Source: an uncultured Draconibacterium sp.
GTDB taxonomy: Bacteria; Bacteroidota; Bacteroidia; Bacteroidales; Prolixibacteraceae
Reading direction: 5' to 3'
NCBI RefSeq assembly: GCF_963676735.1
Contig: NZ_OY781464.1
Coordinates: 653,001 to 717,000 of the forward strand
Length of the DNA stretch: 64,000 nt
The notes under the pieces are model-generated. The model had not been told where the DNA came from and searched no databases. It saw only the letters and a list, made by a program, of their open reading frames with translations. Position 1 is the first letter of the stretch. The number at the start of each line of letters is the position of its first letter. The translations under genes and the position numbers were made by a program. Shown one piece after another: positions 63,612 to 64,000 of this stretch.

Positions 63612-64000
63612 ATGAGTATTTCAAGAAGAAATTTTTTGTACAAATCATCTGCTGGTGTTGTGGCGGCAGCAAGTATCTCTGGAATCGTTTCGGCTTGCGT
63701 TACCCAACCTGAAAATAAAAAACAAGCCGTTTTTGCTAAAGATTCAACCATCCTTTTTCAAGGCGATTCAATAACCGATGCCGGAAGAGACAAGCAAAAA
63801 GAAGTGGCAAACAGGTCATGGTCCTTTGGCAATGGTTATGCATTGCTTGCGGCATCGCATTTGCTGAATGTATTTCCTGAACAGCAGCTTACCATTTTTA
63901 ATCGCGGAATTAGTGGGAATAAAGTTTTTCAACTGGCCGACCGCTGGGAGAAAGATTGTTTGCAGTTAAAACCTGATGTTTTAAGTATTTTAATAGGTGT
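63612..64000 (+). CDS. Secreted SGNH/GDSL hydrolase, 3' end outside window
   Basis: The first 129 codons show a Tat-like signal (MSISRRNFLYKSSAGVVAAA) with a lipobox-type Cys (GIVSAC). The SGNH block I, ILFQGDSITDAGR, and block II, IFNRGISGNKVFQLADRW, follow. Family members are esterases that remove acetyl or other acyl groups from sugars. It is separated from the galactan operon by trxB and the stress gene. Its role is unknown. Confidence 0.85.
   Translation, partial: MSISRRNFLYKSSAGVVAAASISGIVSACVTQPENKKQAVFAKDSTILFQGDSITDAGRDKQKEVANRSWSFGNGYALLAASHLLNVFPEQQLTIFNRGISGNKVFQLADRWEKDCLQLKPDVLSILIG

Noticed and set aside
1..64000. CRISPR arrays, prophage or insertion sequences
   Set aside because: No regularly spaced repeats, transposase, integrase or phage structural genes were recognised anywhere in the window.

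Overview
The window is bacterial chromosomal DNA, most likely from a marine member of the Bacteroidota (order Marinilabiliales, Prolixibacteraceae-like; this is an inference). Supporting signs are the recurrent Bacteroidota promoter box TANNTTTG before many genes, weak or absent Shine-Dalgarno sequences, a futalosine-type menaquinone gene, a DUF4954 protein, and a red-algal galactan locus with GH117, GH16, GH2 and sulfatase genes. No CRISPR array, integrase, transposase or phage gene was seen.

Layout. 1-6.9 kb: a redox module with a membrane-anchored PQQ-like beta-propeller (cut by the window edge), a fused NuoE/NuoF-type diaphorase, a ferredoxin/GltD-type flavoprotein and a second PQQ-like propeller. 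7-12.3 kb: a glycosyltransferase and a LolD/MacB-type ABC ATPase with a large FtsX-type permease. 12.3-20 kb: a decayed antitoxin-like gene, guanine deaminase, a PAS-LuxR regulator, DUF4954, glmS, a small VTT-type membrane protein and fabD. 20-27.4 kb: an NtrC-type regulator, a flavin reductase-rubredoxin fusion, a CDGSH protein, a lactonase-like propeller, folE, mqnB, hldD and lysoplasmalogenase. 27.6-30.6 kb: an ECF sigma factor with a probable anti-sigma partner, a divergent small membrane protein and an M64 peptidase. 30.6-41 kb: MscS, two Lrp regulators flanking amtB, rlmB, an ABC-F ATPase with an unusual leader, rlmD and an OmpA-like protein.

41.2-60.8 kb is one long polysaccharide-utilisation locus. 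A LacI repressor gene diverges from a single 18-kb operon: sodium-solute symporter, FAD oxidoreductase, GH2, GH16, GH117, several GH43/GH117-like propellers, a golvesin-GH2-FnIII protein, a sulfatase, a two-propeller fusion and a GH117 remnant. There is no SusC/SusD pair. Two perfect LacI-type palindromes lie in the divergent promoter region. The 3' part of the operon is broken in three places and stops at a terminator beside tRNA-Pro. 61-64 kb holds trxB, a universal stress protein with TPRs, and the start of a secreted SGNH hydrolase.

Most notable: (1) two identically spaced ECF promoters (TTGTAACC-N15-CGTC) drive the sigma operon and the divergent small membrane gene, with a MITE-like inverted repeat between them; (2) the ABC-F gene is preceded by a candidate 9-codon leader peptide, a large stem and a GNRA-looped terminator; (3) the galactan locus carries a two-propeller glycosidase whose second domain lacks a conserved GH117 Asp; (4) the redox/PQQ/glycosyltransferase/ABC cluster has no function I can name. 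Several apparent frameshifts would each be repaired by one extra G in a short G run, so sequence error must be excluded before calling those genes dead.
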